A DNA stretch of 64,000 bases from Ovis canadensis. Taxonomy: Eukaryota; Chordata; Mammalia; Artiodactyla; Bovidae. Made by a program: the position numbers and the translations under genes. Positions 44,927 to 56,535 of this stretch are shown in pieces (the first letter of the stretch is position 1; each line of letters starts with the position of its first letter). The stretch spans positions 91,155,501-91,219,500 of the forward strand of contig NC_091251.1 of NCBI RefSeq assembly GCF_042477335.2, given 5' to 3'. The notes beneath the pieces were generated by a model. That model worked only from the letters and a program-made list of their open reading frames with translations, had not been told where the DNA came from and ran no database searches.

Positions 44927-45440
44927 AGCTGCTGTTATTTAGTCACTAAGCCATGTTTGACTCTTTCAGGCCCCAAGGATTGCAGCAGGCCACACTCCTC
45001 TGTCCTCCACTGTCTCCCAGTTTGCTCAAATGCATGTCCATTGAGTCAGTGATGCTATCTAACCATCTCTTCCTGTGCTGTCCCATTCTCCTTTTGCCTT
45101 CAATCTGACTCTGTCTGAAAAGCAAGAGTCTTTTCCAATGAGTTGGTTCTTTGACTCAGGTGGCCAAAGTATTGGAGCTTCAGCTTCAGCATCAGTCCTT
45201 CCAATGAATATTCAGGGTTGATTTCCTTTAGAATTGACTAGTTTGATCTCCATGCAGTCCAAGGGACTCTCAAGAGTCTTCTCCAGTACCACAGTTCGAA
45301 AGCATCAGTTCCTTGGTGCTCAGCCTTCTTCATGGTCCAACTCTCACATCCATTCATGACTACTGGAAAGACCAGAGCTTTGACAGTGTGGATCTTTGTC
45401 TGAAAAGTGATGTCTTGGCTTTTTAATACACTGTCTAGGT
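44927..45440 (-). mobile_element. Older BovB 3' fragment
   Basis: Minus-strand BovB C-terminus and tail. Blocks on the plus strand include 'gtccattgagtcagtgatgc', 'aagtattggagcttcagctt', 'tcaagagtcttctccagtac' and 'acatccattcatgactactg'. It ends near 'ttaatacactgtctaggttt'. Diverged. Confidence 0.9.
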
Positions 45441-46637
45441 TTATCTCTGTGCCTAGAGAACATTTTAGAGGCTACTGCCTATTCTAGACTTTGAAGGTAG
45501 AAGCACTCAGACGTGAGCATTGTCCAGGAATTTAAGAAGCTTTCTGAAGAGGCCATCATCAGTTATAAGATCTAGTGGTTCTGGCAGGGGCCCAGCCAGA
45601 GAGGTCTTCCTGACTGCCATGTCTTGTCCTTGGCCCCATAGGCACCCAGGACTGAAATGGCAGAATCCTTGATCTTTCCCTGCATCAGCAATCACAAGAG
45701 TCAATTCCAGTTAAAAAGTCTAAATAATCTCAGACACACATGAGCCAGTCCTTTACAATGAAGACATAGCATAGCCTCTTAGGCCTGCTGCCCCAACCGT
45801 TCCATCTAGCTTCTAAGCTTGATTTCTTTCCAGTGGAGACCCCCAGAGGCATGCTTGCCATTGGTTCTTTGCCTTTTTGGGTCTCCATCCCTCCTCCTGG
45901 ATTACCATCAGTAAAAAGAATGTAGATGTTTAGTGGGCAGGGGGTCCAAACCCCACCCCTCAGGGATACCTCAAGTATACTCGCCCATCTTAGGGGGAAG
46001 CGAGGTTGCCCACTGGATCCCAGATTAGGGGAGCAGAGACAGGAAGTCAGTAGTCAGATGGAGGTGCTCACTGGACTCAGTTGACCTCACAAGGAAGACA
46101 CACAGCACCCGAATTCAATAGGAGCCAAGTCTAGGGCATCCTCTCCAGTCTCTCTGTAGAAGGACAAGCTGGGAGAGTTGTAGGATTTGGACAGTGGCCT
46201 GAGCAGAAGGACAAACTTGCCTTTGTGTCAGGTCTTGCCCCCACGGTCAGCCAGACATGAACGAGGCAGGGTCTCTGCCAGCTCTTCCACCTGTTGGGGC
46301 TGCCCCGCTGTCCCCAGTCAGGCTAAACTAGGTGACACCTGCTCGTGGAATGCCAACTCAGGCAGGTGCTTGCAGAGCAAAGTGTTGGAGTTTCCTTTGA
46401 GCAGGGAAGTTTAAAACTGAGATAAAGATGATGAGATCTGAACTGTAAGCTGCTTCTCACAGCTAGTTTAGGAGAAAGATCTTACCAGGATCTTTCCAAG
46501 ATGAGTACACAGATTTGGACAGTCTTCTTCGGTCTCCAACTGGGTAGATTCCATTTGAAATGTGTTCCTTCCTCTTCTGGTCCTTGGGTGCTTATAACTG
46601 GAAAGTTCTTCTCTCATTCTTGAGTGCCAACATACCT
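45441..46637. other. Single-copy DNA, nothing recognised
   Basis: No gene or repeat signature was seen. Confidence 0.5.
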
Positions 46638-46648
46638 AAAACCTAATG

Positions 46649-47464
46649 AGCTTACAGAATGGGCATCATCAAAGAATCTACAAATGATAAATGCTGGAGA
46701 GGGTGTGGAGAAAAGGGAGCCTTCTTGCACTGTTGGTAGGAATGTAAATTGATACAGCCACTGTGGAAGACAGTATGGAGATGCCTTTTAAAACTAGGAA
46801 TAAAACTACCATATGACCCAACAATCCCACATAGGCATATACCCTGAGAAAGTCACAACTGAAAAAAGTTACATGTACCCCAATGTTTACTGCAGCACTA
46901 TTTACAATAGCTAGGGCACAGAAGCAACCTAGATGTCCACTGACAGATGAATGGATAAAGCAGCTGTGGTACATAGACACGATGGAATATTACTCAGTCA
47001 TAAAAAGGAACACATTTGAGTCAGTGCTCATGAGATGGATGAACCTAGAGCCTATTATACAGAGTGAAGTAAGTCAAAAATAGAAATATCGTATATTAAT
47101 GCATGTATACGGAATCTAGAAAGATGGTACTGAGAACCTACTTGCAGGGCAGCCGTGGAGATGCAGACCCAGAGAACAGACTTATGGACATGGGGACGGG
47201 GATGGTGGAGAGGGTGGGACGAATGGAGAGAGTAGAACGGAGACATATTCACTAACATATGTGAAATAGATAGCCAGTGGGAATTTGCTGTATGACTCAG
47301 GGAACTGAAAGTGGGGCTCTGTGACAAACTAGAGGGGTGGGATGGGGTGGGAGGGAGGTTTAAGAGGCAGGGGACATGTGTATACCTATGGCTGATTCAT
47401 GTTGATGTACGACAGACACCAATGCCATACTGTAAAGAGTTATCCTTCAATTAAAAATAAATAA
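46649..47464 (+). mobile_element. 5'-truncated L1 insertion with TSD
   Basis: Plus-strand L1_BT-type 3' end. It begins in the ORF2 C-terminus ('catcatcaaagaatctacaa'; later frame text DEWIKQLWYIDTMEYYSVIK) and ends 'ccttcaattaaaaataaat'. A perfect 11-bp duplication, aaaacctaatg, lies at 46638-46648 and 47465-47475, which fixes both ends. Confidence 0.93.
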
Positions 47465-47475
47465 AAAACCTAATG

Positions 47476-48581
47476 GCCATCCTCTGATCCCTTTGATCTT
47501 TTCTTCCAGTCTCCCAAGACGTTAATTGCTCCCCTCTGAAACTCATCCGAGATTTGTTGACCTTTCTGGGCACTGAAACATCAGGATGGCACTCAGCAGC
47601 CTACAAGCCGCCAGAGTTGCTGAGAGGTGCAGCGACAAGTCACGTTCGTTAGTATGAGGGTAAGGGCCCTGGTGTTGATTTTCTGAGGGTGAGGGCGGGC
47701 CAAGCTCAGCTGTCTATGGTTTTCCTTTGCACAAGGCTCTTCCCTCCTTGCCCTGCCTCCTTACAGGCCATCTTCAATCCCCCATTAGGGCTGTGTACTG
47801 TCATCAGACCCCTGCTGGAGTCACACTGGAGGTGGGGAGATCAAGGTAAGTGGCCCCCTTCCTCCTCCCCCTAAGAACTACATCTAGGTACAGCAAGATG
47901 TAAGGCAGGTGTCAGACTCAGAGGCCAGGCCAAGCCACTAACTGGCCTTGGGCTCTCCTCAGAAACGAGGGGGTAGACTGGGCAATACAGCTACGCACTC
48001 CACCCTTCAGGACCAGCCCTTCCTACCCTTTCTTTAGCTTCTCTTCAGGCAGATGCGTTTTATTTGAAAAGTTCCCCGCCTCACCCAACCGCAGTATAAT
48101 TTCACTGTCTCTTTTCCACCAGCAATTCAAATCCCTCCTTTCTCCTATTCCTCTGCTTACCCTCTTCAAAGGCCTGTGCTCTGAGATCTCTATTCCAGAT
48201 CTGGCCTGAGGCTTTAGTGAGCGGGGACTGAACTCTGACTGTTTCCCCTCTTGGCCTAGTCGGACTTCTTTTTTTTATGGTTGAACTTCTTCTTGAATTA
48301 GATGTTACAAAATATTTAACACACATACACATGTGAAACAATCCTGCATGGAAAACTCTGGTCAACTTTTCTTTGGCACAAACACAGAACATTTCCATGG
48401 CTTCCCACTTCCTTGATTCTCTAGGGCTGGCCCATGGCCAGATGGAGGAAATTTAGCTCTCAAGGCCAGAGAGAAGTTCGCTGTCCCAGCTCCTGAGGTC
48501 TGGGTCATCTCCAGTACCACCATATTAAGACAGTAGTTTAATAAAATCTGCCAGTATCCCCCGCCCCCTAGCCTTGCTAAT
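47476..48581. other. Single-copy DNA, nothing recognised
   Basis: No coding or repeat signature. A minus-strand AATAAA lies at 48058-48063. Confidence 0.5.
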
Positions 48582-48653
48582 AGTTGAGCAAGGATCTATA
48601 GTTGAGCAAGGATCTATAGTTAAGCAAGGATCTATAGTTGAGCAAGGATCTAT
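48582..48653. repeat. 18-bp minisatellite, four copies
   Basis: The unit agttgagcaaggatctat occurs four times in direct tandem (48582, 48600, 48618 and 48636). The third copy differs by one base (agttaagc). Confidence 0.97.
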
Positions 48654-48832
48654 GGGCCCTGTCAGCCAAGTCTGGTTCTTTTTTAGAAGCTCTTAGACAA
48701 AGCCTTTAGACAGCTGGCTCCCCAAGTTGGAGGCAGTGTCCAAGGGCTCAAACTCAGCCTGGTCCACTATAATAGGGATAATTTACTCTTTTCTATGATC
48801 GCAGAGTAAGGTTTGCTTTTGGCGAATCTGCG

Positions 48833-49038
48833 TGCATGCTCAGTGGCCGAATTTTTGCGACCCCGTGGACAGTAGCCCACCAGGATCCTCTGTCCATGAA
48901 CTTTCCAGGCAAGAATACTGGAGTGGGTTGCCATTTCCTCCTTCAGGGGTTCCCAACCCAGGGACAGAATCCATGCCTCTTGCATCTCTGGCATTGGCAG
49001 GTGAATTCTTTACCACTAGCGCCACCTGGGAAGCCCCA
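48833..49038 (-). mobile_element. Bov-tA SINE
   Basis: Reverse-oriented: 'gcatgctcagtggccgaatt', 'ctttccaggcaagaatactg' and head complement 'tttaccactagcgccacctg' to 'ggaagccccaagg'. Confidence 0.92.
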
Positions 49039-49184
49039 AGGATTGCCAACAAATAGTAAATTCTTTCTCTGAAGAACTTACTTTCTATATTCCTTGGCAG
49101 ATCCCATCCAAAAAAGCCTTCTTCATGGTTGCTATCAACAAGCAATGAGGGCAGAGTAGAGAGGATATGCTACTGAATGCAAAC

Positions 49185-49345
49185 ACTTAAGTGCTTTCTA
49201 TACATCGGGCTCTAAGGCACAATAATATGCACGCACCCATGCATGCACGTGTGCAGATGGTTTATCCTCTAACAATGTACTGGCACTTTCCCCCTTTTTA
49301 CACATGAGGAGCTTGAGGTTCTGAGCAGCTGTATACTTACCAAAG
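49185..49345 (-). repeat. MIR fragment
   Basis: 'cttaagtgctttctatacat', 'ttacacatgaggagcttgag' and 'gttctgagcagctgtatac' are the MIR complement. Confidence 0.65.
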
Positions 49346-49435
49346 ATCTTGGCTCACTGGTTGGTTCTGGTGGCACTACAGTGATGTCTCAGGAATGAGA
49401 ACTCATAGGAATGGGATGCAGATAGTACGTGGAAT

Positions 49436-49918
49436 TGTTAGGGGAAACACACTGACTGAAACCGCCCACCCTGGCCAGGCACCACAGTAGCCATTTGCAC
49501 GTTATCTTACGACAGGAGGTCTTGGGGAGGAGCACAGAACTAACCAGCTACTACCAACCAGAATTCAGGAAAGGTCGAAAGCAGAAGCCAGGTGTCCTGC
49601 CACCTCCCAGAACCCTTCTCGCTGGCATCCATCTTGGCAGAGCAATGCATGGAGTACCAGGAATGACCCTGACTCAGAGTGGTTGGCCAGAGAAAACCCA
49701 GAAGTTAAATCCCATCACAATAAAAATGGAAATTGCAAGCCATGTGCCTGAGCAGTCTTCCTAGGTACCCTTACCTTCCTGCTCTCCACCCAGGTGCCCA
49801 TTTTCCCAGTAAAGTTTCTTGCTTTGTCAGCACATGTCTCCTCAGACAATTAATTTCTGAGTGTTAGACAAGAGCCCACTCTTGGGCCCTACAAGGGTCC
49901 CCCCAACTTCCTGCAACA
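49436..49918 (+). mobile_element. Solo endogenous retroviral LTR (BTLTR1-like)
   Basis: A 483-bp unit starting TGTTAGGGGAAACACACTG and ending CTTCCTGCAACA, so it has the TG...CA ends of an LTR. Inside are 'cctggccaggcaccacagta', an AGTAAA polyadenylation-like signal (49808-49813) followed by 'gtttcttgctttgtcagcac', and 'gtgttagacaagagcccact'. I recognise this as a bovine ERV LTR of the BTLTR1 kind. No internal retroviral genes lie beside it, so it is a solo LTR. A clean TSD is not visible. It is sense to the window and antisense to DCAF5. Confidence 0.82.
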
Positions 49919-52900
49919 GTATGGAAAGAATGACATTTTAGAGTTGAGAGGGACCTCGACTGTACAGTTCCCAAGAATCTGAGTGATCTTCCCAAGGTTC
50001 ACGAAGCTACTCCATTGAAGAATAAATACAGAATCCACTTCTTTTGTTATTTCAATACTATTTCTATCCTGCTCACAGGTCTCTCTTATGAGGAAGGGAA
50101 AACAGACATTAGCTTTAATAATTTAAGGTGGGGTCTTGGAGAGACCAGAAATGTTAAAAAACACTTGACTCTGAAAGAAAAAATAAGTTTAAGAAGTGGT
50201 AAGGGTAAGCCCCAAATAGTGTCACGGACCATAGCGTCTATGACTAGTCCAACAGGGAGACGTTACCCTCTGAAAGCCTACACCAGTCAGCAACAACTGC
50301 ATACTCATCTGTTTTGAGTACCTGTTTCAGTGTGCTGGTTCTCAGGATTATTTTTTCTTGGAATGTATGCATTCTAGCAAAGCGAATTTCTCCCAAACCA
50401 ATCCTTCACTTTTATTGACTTCCATTATAACTTTGGCAATTTTCAAGAATTTTGATGACCCAGTGTTTGAGGCTGACCTGTGGCATGTTCAGCGCTAGTT
50501 CTGCGGGTCTGGAAAGCAGTGCGAAGGCACCTGGCGTTCCACTCCTTCTACTGCAGCCTTCCTTTTCTTCCCTTCAAACATCTTCCATGTTAGCTCCCCT
50601 GGACCACAAGAATATCTTATGGCTGAAGATCTGGGTTAGCACCCAGGCAACTTTCTGTTGTATTGCCTTTCTCCAGCCTTGGTGGAGGTACTGACAAAGT
50701 CAGATACAGGGAGACTTGAAAGCTAGCATTCTATATTTCAGTTGGAATATTCCATTAGCTCATGGCTTTGGGCTCCAGAAAGGAGTCATTTCCCAGTAAT
50801 TTGAAATACTAGATACTCGATTTCCTTACAATGTGACCGTCTTGTAGATAAGCACTGTGGGCCCCTGCTGCACAGCTCAAGTAAACTCTGTTGAGTGAAC
50901 AGGACTGACCAACTCTTCCTGCTGTCCCTGGCCATGTCAGCGCTGGCCCAGTGAAGTTTATCTTTGCCTTTCAGCCTCCTTCCTGAGAAGCATCTTACCA
51001 CCTTTTTACTAAGAGTGAAAGGCAATTAGGGTACAGATGGCTTAGATTTTCTTTTCATATACATTTTTCTTCTGCTGCATGTGGGAAGCACTGTACTTTG
51101 AAGAAATTCAAAATTATTCCCAAGACACTTAATGTTATTTTTACTCCAGCATGAGTGCTCAAGGACAAATGAGCACTTAGACGGAAACATCCTGCCTGAG
51201 AGAACCACACAGCTTGTCCAAAGCCCTTATCCTGATGCTGTGGGCAAGTTCGGACTCACCGAGCTTTATTTCACCTTTGTATTTCAATTGCTGGCATGTT
51301 GCCTTGCTTAGGTCATAAGGGACGGATAGTCTTCCTTTGGCAGTATAGATTTTCCTCACAAGAATTTTGGTTAGCAAGAACTTTTCAATTAACTGAAGGA
51401 GGCAGCTTTATAGGCAGGATATATGATGGGTTGGGTTTATTTTTAATTTCTGTTAAAAGTTTACCATGCATGTCTGGGAGAGGGCAGGAAAAGCAACTTA
51501 ATATTTGGAAACATCAGAAAACATAATTCTTTGGAGGCTGTTTTCAATATCACTTTGCTGCATCTTTCCCTCAATTCTAACAAAAGGGTCAATTCCAAGA
51601 TTTCAGTTATCCTGAGTTCATAAAGCCTGGGAAAAGAGATCAAGTAGATACTTCCTCCAACTCTATAAATTTTGTGCTCCTAATGTGACCTTTGTCCCAA
51701 TACCTAGAAATGACCTTGACCACTGGCATCGAGGCAGTATACCACAGCTTTTCTCCTAGTGTTCAGGGTGGCTTTGAATCAAGTTTCCAATTAGCAAAGA
51801 ATTGAAACAGGAAAGGAATAAAGGAGGAGGGGTGTCTAAGCAACCGAGTCTTCCCTGCAAGAGAAGAGGAAGCCATGAGAAGTGAGTAATAGGTTTATTT
51901 GCATATACAGAAGAGAAGAGCTAGCGTTGCTGGGAGAGAGGCAGGGCTTGTGAGGAGGTAAGGCTTCAGCAGAGGAAGGCACCTTGACAAACAAGGACTC
52001 CGGGCTCAGTAAACCAAGCACAGTTGCAACCTTCTTTTGCCCCAAGCCCACTACTCATTTAACTCATTTACCTGTTGTCAGAGAGACATGGGAATTACTT
52101 ACAAAACCAGGTGGTAAATAAGGTGGAGGGAACCAATTTTATAAATCTGGACCAGCCACTTAAAACCTTTATGTACAGGATGCAGAAAAAACCCATAAGA
52201 GGCACCTTTGAATAGTTCAAACCTAACCAGGTGCCATCCGCCCTGTTAGTAAAAATAGCTATCACGGAAGACTCTGGGGATTAAATGTCTCTCCAAAGTT
52301 GAGGCCTCAATCCTACAAGTTTAGGCAAAGGGACTCTAGAAGTAGAAGTTCCTGCCAGGTTTGAAAGACCATGATCACAGACAGGAGATCTCTGGGGATC
52401 AGAGTGGAATGGCTACAGAGACACGCATTTCTCAGCCTGCTTCTGTGGCTACGCTGTGGGGCCGAGCTCCTAGCAAGCAGAATCCGGGGTGTCTCCCAAG
52501 GATGGAAGGCATCCTTGCGAAAAACATCTTTTCCTGGATTCTAAAGTTGAACCAGAATGAACTTTGACCTCTTTTCTAAGTATCCAAATGAGATAAAGGC
52601 TCTTAACATGAAAAAATCAAGTTCTGCATTTGGGAAGAGCAACTACCCAGTGGCTAGTTCTCAAGGGAGCTTCACCTACTTCTTTTTCTCCAGGAAGACA
52701 TGTGGATTGTCCTCAGAGAAGTCAGAAGTGGCCAGCTACTGACTAGATGCAGTAATATAAAACAAAAAGATTGGACATGCTGACTAGGAAGGGGAAGAGA
52801 AACACACACTGAGTGATCATATCTTTTTTTTGTATATAAAGGATTAAAAAATTCCAATTTAATAATAAATTTTGGAAAAGCAAATGTAAAATGACTTGGG

Positions 52901-54765
52901 CTTATAAAACCGGAATTTACAATTATCTGTGTATAGTCAAAGACAAATCATAGAACTGTTCTGATTACAGATTAAAGTAATTCTACTGGTTACAGAATCA
53001 CTGACCCACTCCCTGGTGAGATTACAGTTGTTCAATTGCAAGCATCTCCACCGCTACTCACACTCCTTTGTCTCCTCCTCAGACAGTGTTTTCACAGCCA
53101 AGTCACAGCACACACACCAGGCACGTCTTTCTTTTCACAAAGCTTAGCAAGATGATCCCTCCTTCTGGCTTAGATCAACAACCTTCCTTTATAAATAACC
53201 CCCCTTCCCCTGGTCACTAAATTCGTCCACGTCTTCATCCTCCACAGGCTCCCTCCCCTTGGTCCCAGTTCCAGTAGGACATGTTCATCCCTAAAAAGAA
53301 TGCTGGATTCGTGAGGCCACACCAGTCACAAGCTAGGACCTCTCTAGGCCAGTGGCGCTGGGCTCCTAGTTGTCCAGCACCTTTGTGCTCAAGAAGCTGT
53401 AGTGTTCTCTCTCCGTCATTTCTTCCCAGCATTCTCCTGCCCTTTCATGACATCCATGCCAACAAGCTGTCCGTCATTCTAGGTTTCCCTGTCTTGTACA
53501 AGTCTTCATTAATAACCAAGTGACTGTAACTACCACGGCAATGCTGAAAAGATCCTTGTCTTTTCTTCTCTCAATCTTCATCTACCTTCATGAACAGAGT
53601 CTCCTCTAGAAGCCGGTGACTCCTCTCTCCTTTCTCTGCATCCTGAGGGACCTACTCAATAAGAATCTGCTACTCTGAGATGCCTGCTCTGCAAGATCAA
53701 GTCACAACACCGCAGGCTCTGTGGACTGCAGGTTGGAGGGAAGATGCCAGGCCCACCAACTCTGATCGATCATTTCAGGTTATATCAAATGAACGCAATA
53801 CCACACTCTGCTCTTCCCTACACTTCTTCATTAACACACCTATAACATCCGCTTTAGTAGTCTGAGCACAAAGCTCTCGAGAGCTGTCTTTCCCCTTCTT
53901 TCCACAGGCTGAGACGCCACCATGCAGGGCCTAGGAAGTGCCTGTTGGCCTTCTGAGTGCCTCTTAGGAACTAGCACCTAACTTGTTAAAGTGTTACCCA
54001 CAACTAGTTATATTTTATGGCCCCCTACAGTATGGTGTTGCACCACTGCTCAATTTGCAACCAGTGAACTTTACCAGGGATCTATGTCCTCTCGAATCTG
54101 GTCTTAACTGCTAACCTCTCATTAGCATGAAAAACGCTCCCCTTTTACACCTACTTTAATGCTCAACGAAGAAGTGCCACTGAGAAAACATGGAAGATTT
54201 CTTTAAGAAAGGAACCATGCTTTCCTTTCCAGCACAGCCAGTGGGCTGAAGGCCTGTTTCCACTCATCTCCATTCTTTCAGTGTAAATCCACTACTCACT
54301 GGCAACACAGTCTGATTTAGCAGGCACTCATCATTAAAACCAGAACATCTATGGCATATAAACGAGGTGAGATGCCAAAAAACACAGATCCATAGAGCCT
54401 TTCTGATGGAGAATGGAAAGAAAAGTCTGAGACAGTGAGCTCACGCGTGCCAGTGTACACACATGAGGAAAGTCAAACATCTCAACAGGATTTACTGTAA
54501 CAGAATCTGCACAGGTACACTATGCTCAAGTCTTACTAGAAAGGACTCACTTGCATTTTTTCCCTTTCTTAACGCAGCACGACCAATGGCCAGCTAAACA
54601 TCAGACCCATTGTTGAATAGAAGGGAGCAGCATCAGACACAAAATTCCAGGCCCTGGTTTTACGTGCCTTTAATACTATTTTTCCTTTCCTCTGTGTTCA
54701 CTAAACAGGATTTAAAATTTTTGTAAAGCTACTTTTCATAGCTTTTTGTTTTCCCTTTGTATTTA
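49919..54765 (-). other. DCAF5: Probable DCAF5 3' UTR and downstream flank
   Basis: About 4.8 kb directly 3' of the DCAF5 stop codon, in which I recognise no ruminant SINE or LINE, unlike the 49 kb to its left. That fits a long 3' UTR on the minus strand. Minus-strand AATAAA sites are at 51894-51899, 51436-51441, 51265-51270 and 50411-50416. The last is followed (lower coordinates) by a G/T-rich stretch. Which one is used cannot be read from sequence. The frames listed on either strand here have no family match. Confidence 0.55.
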
Positions 54766-56535
54766 TCATGTTTTTAATTTCTTCTCTGAGGAGGAATTCT
54801 CCGAATCTGGGTCTTCCAATTCGATTCGGTGCCTCTTGAGGCCACTATGGCCATGAACAGCTCTGCTGCTGTCTGTGTCTGGGGGGTCAGTGGGGTCCTC
54901 TCTCGTTCCAGCACTGGGGGACTCACAGGCCATTTCAGACCCACAACAATCTTTGTGTAGGAGTATCCCTGTCAGGGACAAGTTATCGTGGTCAGTGTCC
55001 ACACGTCCTGGGGAAGAGCAGGCCAGTGCCTCCAGCTCCCCGAAGTTCTGCCCATTGTTGTGGGGGTGCGGGGGGCGGGGGTGCAAGCGTCCATTGTTGT
55101 GGTTGGCACAGATGGTTTCGAGGCTCCTCTCCTCACTGTCATCAGACTGGGTCCTGAGACAGTTGCCAGACCCGCTGCTCAGAGTGGAGCCAGACGCCTT
55201 GGGGACAGGAGGGGAGGGTGGCTCCTCAGCCCGGCTGCTCAGGGCCTTGCTTAGGGCCTTTCCATTGAGCTTCTTGGTTTCAAAAGTGTATTCTACAGTG
55301 CCACCATTGTTGGAGTCCTGAGAAGCATCCTCGGGGGCCTCTGCCCAAGGGTGGCCACTGGGCTCGGGGCCTGGGCCATTGTTGGGGCTTAGGGCAGAAG
55401 TCCCCTCTTTAAAAGCATCCTTGCTGCGGCCTTCCGGCGGCAGGTCCTGGGTCCTCTGGGCTACCGCCGCGTTTAGACAGGCTTCCTTGCTGGAAGAAGG
55501 GGCTGGGTTGTCCTTGTGGCTGGTTCCCGCCCTCCCTTCATCGGCCTCCCCAGACACGAGCGAGCTCTCTCCATCTTTGTTGTTTGAGTAGGAGATGTAG
55601 GAGTAGCGGAGCCACTTGTAAGCTTTATAAATCTTCCGCTCAACCGACTCTATGTCGGAAGTTGGCGATGCTCGGCTTGGCTGAATCTCCAGAGTGGACG
55701 CGCTCCGCTCAGGGGAGGAGGTTGGGGAGGAAGAGAGGTCATCTACTTTGATCTGGGGGTAATCGTAGTTGTCTTCGCCAATGTAGGTGTCGGTGGGCTT
55801 GGGCGGGGCGCCGGGCCTCTCTTCTCGAGGTGTCTTCTGCCGGCGCCGCATGGCGTTCCGCTGCCGGGTGGATGCGCGCCGTTCGTTCAGCTCCTCCTCG
55901 TCCTCAGAGCTGCTGGAGCTGCTGGAGCTGCTGGACTCATCTTCGGGGCTGGGAGACCGTGGCCGGGGAAAGAGGTCTGTGTCCAGTTCCACCTCACAGG
56001 CATTCTCTTCAGAGTCAGACTCGTTGGAAAGGGCCAGAAGGCGTTTGTCCTGGTAGCGCCGCAGGGCAGACAGGCGCTGCTGGCGAGACGTGGCATCCTC
56101 ACACGAGGGCAGTGGCGGGGTGGACGCCACCACGTTTGTGGCAGTGACCCGCAGGGGGCCCAGGTGGAAGGCGCTGTCGGCAGACTCATCCACTGTGGGC
56201 GGAGGGGAGCGGGGCAGCGAGGCCGAGGACTCGGAGTCGGTGTAGCCGGAGCGCTCGCTGACCCCCGCGTGCAGCTGGAGGATGGTGCTCTCGCTGAGGT
56301 CACTGTCCGAGTCAGAGCTCCAGCCCTCGATCTCGCGACGCACCAGGGAGTCAAAGAAGGCCATCATCCGGGGGTCTTCCTGCACAGACTGGTTGGCGTA
56401 GTCGTGAGACAGGCCACTCCCACTGTTCAGCACAAGGCTGATGTACTCTTCGTGGGTATAGAGACAGCGAGAATCATCCTCAATCCGACCGTCCAGATCT
56501 CCGGTACATCCTGGCTGCTTGTATGGGCTCCAGAT
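54766..56535 (-). CDS. DCAF5: DCAF5 terminal coding exon
   Basis: Last coding exon of DDB1- and CUL4-associated factor 5 (WDR22), a substrate receptor that links targets to the CUL4-DDB1 ubiquitin ligase. It encodes 589 residues plus TGA (54766-54768). It starts in phase 0 at IWSPYKQPGCTGDLDGR after acceptor '...cttctgtgcag'. Visible parts in order are: the end of the last WD40 blade; a conserved block (DDSRCLYTHEEYISLVLNSG, then MMAFFDSLVRREIEGWSSDS); a Ser/acidic region; a run of ten Ser followed by EDEEE; a basic patch (RQRNAMRRRQK); an IYKAYKWLRYSYISYSNN block; a His/Pro/Asn-rich stretch (RLHPRPPHPHNNG); and a basic-acidic tail ending SSEKKLKT. The length fits the roughly 940-residue family. 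The frame is fully open, so the gene looks functional. The same frame runs 46 codons into the intron, which is not coding. Identity rests on recognising the human protein. Confidence 0.96.
   Translation of the reverse strand: MWSPYKQPGCTGDLDGRIEDDSRCLYTHEEYISLVLNSGSGLSHDYANQSVQEDPRMMAFFDSLVRREIEGWSSDSDSDLSESTILQLHAGVSERSGYTDSESSASLPRSPPPTVDESADSAFHLGPLRVTATNVVASTPPLPSCEDATSRQQRLSALRRYQDKRLLALSNESDSEENACEVELDTDLFPRPRSPSPEDESSSSSSSSSSEDEEELNERRASTRQRNAMRRRQKTPREERPGAPPKPTDTYIGEDNYDYPQIKVDDLSSSPTSSPERSASTLEIQPSRASPTSDIESVERKIYKAYKWLRYSYISYSNNKDGESSLVSGEADEGRAGTSHKDNPAPSSSKEACLNAAVAQRTQDLPPEGRSKDAFKEGTSALSPNNGPGPEPSGHPWAEAPEDASQDSNNGGTVEYTFETKKLNGKALSKALSSRAEEPPSPPVPKASGSTLSSGSGNCLRTQSDDSEERSLETICANHNNGRLHPRPPHPHNNGQNFGELEALACSSPGRVDTDHDNLSLTGILLHKDCCGSEMACESPSAGTREDPTDPPDTDSSRAVHGHSGLKRHRIELEDPDSENSSSEKKLKT

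Noticed and set aside
48582-48653. Regular short repeats considered as a CRISPR array
   Set aside because: The copies are directly adjacent with no spacers, and the DNA is from a mammal. It is a minisatellite.
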